Positions 63,101 through 64,000 of a DNA stretch of 64,000 bases are shown piece by piece. The notes under the pieces were generated by a model. That model was not told the origin of the DNA, did no database searches, and saw only the letters and a program-made list of their open reading frames with translations. This stretch comes from Lycocorax pyrrhopterus obiensis (Eukaryota; Chordata; Aves; Passeriformes; Paradisaeidae): the NCBI GenBank assembly GCA_014706295.1, contig JACSVZ010000002.1, positions 20,630,494-20,694,493 of the forward strand. Reading direction: 5' to 3'. Within the stretch, counting starts at the first letter, position 1. Each line of letters opens with the position of its first letter. Position numbers and translations under genes: made by a program.

Positions 63101-64000
63101 CCGAAAACGGAAGTCTTGCATTTTTCCCACCTGTAGACCCTTGGTCTTCTCTCTCCTTTCCTCTCTCCCCAGCTGTGTTTGTGCAGGCATATTTATTTGT
63201 GTAGTGGTTGCATTAATAGTAGAGCAGAAGGCTCAGTACTGCTAGTGCTTATCAGGGGAAAGTGAAAATAGTAAGAGAAGCTAGGTAGTCTTTTCTTTGT
63301 TATGAGGCCCAGGCTGTGCTAGGTTAAATTTAGGCAGAAATACTAGCTCCTATTATACTACCCAGGAATATGTAGCAGATAAATAGTGCCAGCTCCTGCA
63401 AGGGAAGTGAAAATAGCACTATTTATATATACTTTATATACAAGTAACAACAAGGCAGCAGTACCCCGAAGAGCTGACCACCATTACTCTGTTACTCTGT
63501 GTTGCCAGTTTTAAGGCATTTTACTATTTCCCTAGCTTGCTCTGTGTCTTTTCAGGTCCAAGGCAAGCACAGCGTAAAGACCAGTGGGGTAATTGAACAG
63601 TGGGAGGATGTGATTGAGGAGCTATGACTAAACAAGTTAGTATTAATACAGTGTTCCATAGTGTTGGTTTCTCCAATTCCTCTCTCAGCAGCAGATCTTT
63701 ATGCAGGCCTAGGAAATAAACAGCTATACTTAATTAACTATGCTACAGAGACCTGTACATTCTGTCTCCTGTCAAAATATTGCATTCAGGCAGTCAGAAG
63801 GGAAAGAAGATACAGGCTAATACCACAATTATGGAGTAGCCTAGTGTATGGCACAAATAATTTGCCGTGGTTTAGATTAGTCAGCAGTGGGGTCTACTTC
63901 ACTAATTTTACTGCTCTCTTAATATTTTGCCCCTTCTTTCCCAAGCAATGCATGCAGACATATTTTAGAAACACATTTTGAACACATGCCTCATGTATTA
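60123..64000 (+). other. ST8SIA6: ST8SIA6 intron 2 (incomplete)
   Basis: AT-rich after the island ends near 60180. No downstream ST8SIA6 exon is recognisable before the window ends. It contains the small tandem repeat at 62054-62182. The remaining open frames have no recognisable motif. Confidence 0.65.
62054..62182. repeat. Imperfect tandem repeat, about 2.5 units of 48-53 bp
   Basis: Units start at 62054, 62102 and 62155, each with ATCCAG(A/G)(G/C)AGCA. The first two continue to a GCTGGAGGGGTTTG / GCTGGAGAGGTTTG end, and the third is truncated after TCTGGACTC. The units differ by several substitutions and a few bases in length. Confidence 0.75.

Noticed and set aside
60123..64000. Further ST8SIA6 exons
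   Set aside because: No segment translates to anything like the next part of the stem or a sialylmotif; exon 3 is presumed to lie outside the window.
1..64000. CRISPR arrays, operons, phage or other microbial systems
   Set aside because: No regularly spaced repeats or dense same-strand genes. Splice sites, CR1 LINEs and LTRs show this is avian nuclear DNA.

Overview
The window is vertebrate nuclear DNA, almost certainly from a bird and probably from a songbird or close relative. Evidence for this is the intron-exon genes with GT/AG splice sites, two GC-rich promoter islands, many chicken-repeat-1 (CR1) LINE fragments of several ages, avian endogenous-retrovirus LTRs, and one tRNA-Ile-headed, CR1-tailed SINE resembling the zebra finch element TguSINE1. 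No CRISPR array, operon, phage or other microbial feature is present.

Layout. (1) 1-5490: AT-rich sequence upstream of the first gene, with no exon seen. (2) 5490-18694: the complete HACD1 gene on the plus strand: promoter island, seven coding exons that splice into a 245-residue 3-hydroxyacyl-CoA dehydratase, stop at 18577-18579, and a candidate poly(A) signal at 18689. The introns carry CR1 copies. (3) 18695-59240: about 41 kb with no protein-coding exon that I recognise. It holds young and old CR1 copies, three LTRs (28379-28893, 32551-32915 and 40206-40779, the last followed by a primer-binding site and internal retroviral sequence), the SINE at 55619-55757, and a GC-rich unassigned block near 37700-38200. 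(4) 59240-64000: a second CpG island and the first two coding exons of ST8SIA6 (alpha-2,8-sialyltransferase VI), plus strand. The gene continues beyond the window.

The two genes do not form one pathway. HACD1 acts in the endoplasmic reticulum on very-long-chain fatty acid elongation, and ST8SIA6 acts in the Golgi on sialylated glycans. They are neighbours by conserved synteny: as I recall it, HACD1 lies upstream of ST8SIA6 on the same strand in human too, which supports both identifications.

I found no undescribed biological system. The most notable items are a 19-nt microexon with an 81-bp intron in HACD1, an open N-terminal frame without an upstream ATG, a solo LTR with perfect 6-bp target duplications, an LTR with a Lys-type primer-binding site, and the lineage-informative SINE.
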